From: Physcia stellaris
Lineage: Eukaryota > Ascomycota > Lecanoromycetes > Caliciales > Physciaceae
Direction of reading: 5' to 3'
Assembly (NCBI GenBank): GCA_018902385.1
Contig: JABSSW010000091.1
Coordinates: 1 to 45,997 of the forward strand
DNA: 45,997 nt
Below are positions 45,987-45,997 of the stretch, one piece after another (within the stretch, counting starts at the first letter, position 1; the number at the start of each line of letters is the position of its first letter). Made by a program: the position numbers and the translations under genes. The notes beneath the pieces are model-generated. The model did no database searches. It was given only the letters and a program-made list of their open reading frames with translations, and had not been told where the DNA came from.

Positions 45987-45997
45987 GGGTTAGGGTT
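45987..45997 (+). other. Telomere repeat at window end
   Basis: GGGTTAGGGTT, nearly two copies of TTAGGG, in the orientation expected of a right-hand chromosome end. The window stops here, so I cannot see whether the tract continues as a full telomere or is another relic. Confidence 0.75.

Noticed and set aside
1-45997. tRNA, rRNA or other structured RNA genes
   Set aside because: No tRNA-like A and B box pair or conserved rRNA segment was recognised by eye; a covariance search was not possible.

Overview
The window looks like the right-hand end of a chromosome from a very AT-rich filamentous fungus; I cannot name the phylum or species. The evidence is (i) TTAGGG-type telomere sequence in G-rich orientation as the last 11 bases; (ii) a large, broken RecQ-type helicase gene of the kind found next to fungal telomeres (telomere-linked helicase, TLH); (iii) a small gene on the minus strand with four short introns (47-58 nt), all starting GTAAGT and ending AG; and (iv) heavy C-to-T damage of repeated DNA, resembling fungal repeat-induced point mutation (RIP).

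Layout, left to right. 1-990: very AT-rich, no gene. 990-7150: a tandem duplication of about 3.1 kb, each copy carrying two decayed divergent gene remnants interrupted by a recurring intron-like element. 7225-7560: a small patch that escaped mutation. 7560-16440: a saturated block in which CpC, CpT and their complements are nearly absent and no gene survives; the 10-bp palindrome GTTTGCAAAC recurs here in several tandem arrays. 16440-17935: a second, less mutated patch and a 205-bp triplicate. 17934-33293: six head-to-tail units of 1.6-3.3 kb. Each starts with a 20-bp perfect palindrome and a relic telomere, followed by 184-bp subrepeats and minisatellites. 33301-33480: an 8-bp microsatellite. 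33493-39814: the TLH relic on the plus strand. 40072-40828: the spliced AT-hook gene, minus strand, convergent with TLH. 41110-43640: 161-bp and GC-richer tandem repeats. 43650-44585: AT-rich, empty. 44590-45986: more 184-bp subrepeats, decaying toward the telomere at 45987-45997.

The main finding is the context of the mutation. Copies of several unrelated repeat families differ mostly by C-to-T changes where the C precedes C or T (G-to-A on the other strand); C before A or G is largely spared. Canonical Neurospora RIP prefers CpA, and Pucciniomycotina RIP-like mutation prefers TpCpG, so a CpC/CpT (CpY) preference would be unusual. The unmutated AT-hook gene, rich in CC and CT, shows this is not simply genome-wide base composition.

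The TLH helicase motifs (Walker A, DEAH, QxxGRAGR) are all legible, but the reading frame shifts six times and contains two in-frame stops, one of which (TGA) fits a TGG codon hit by the same mutation. The frameshifts could also be long-read assembly errors in homopolymers. The AT-hook gene is the only gene here whose sequence is essentially intact, apart from one apparent 1-nt shift in exon 1.
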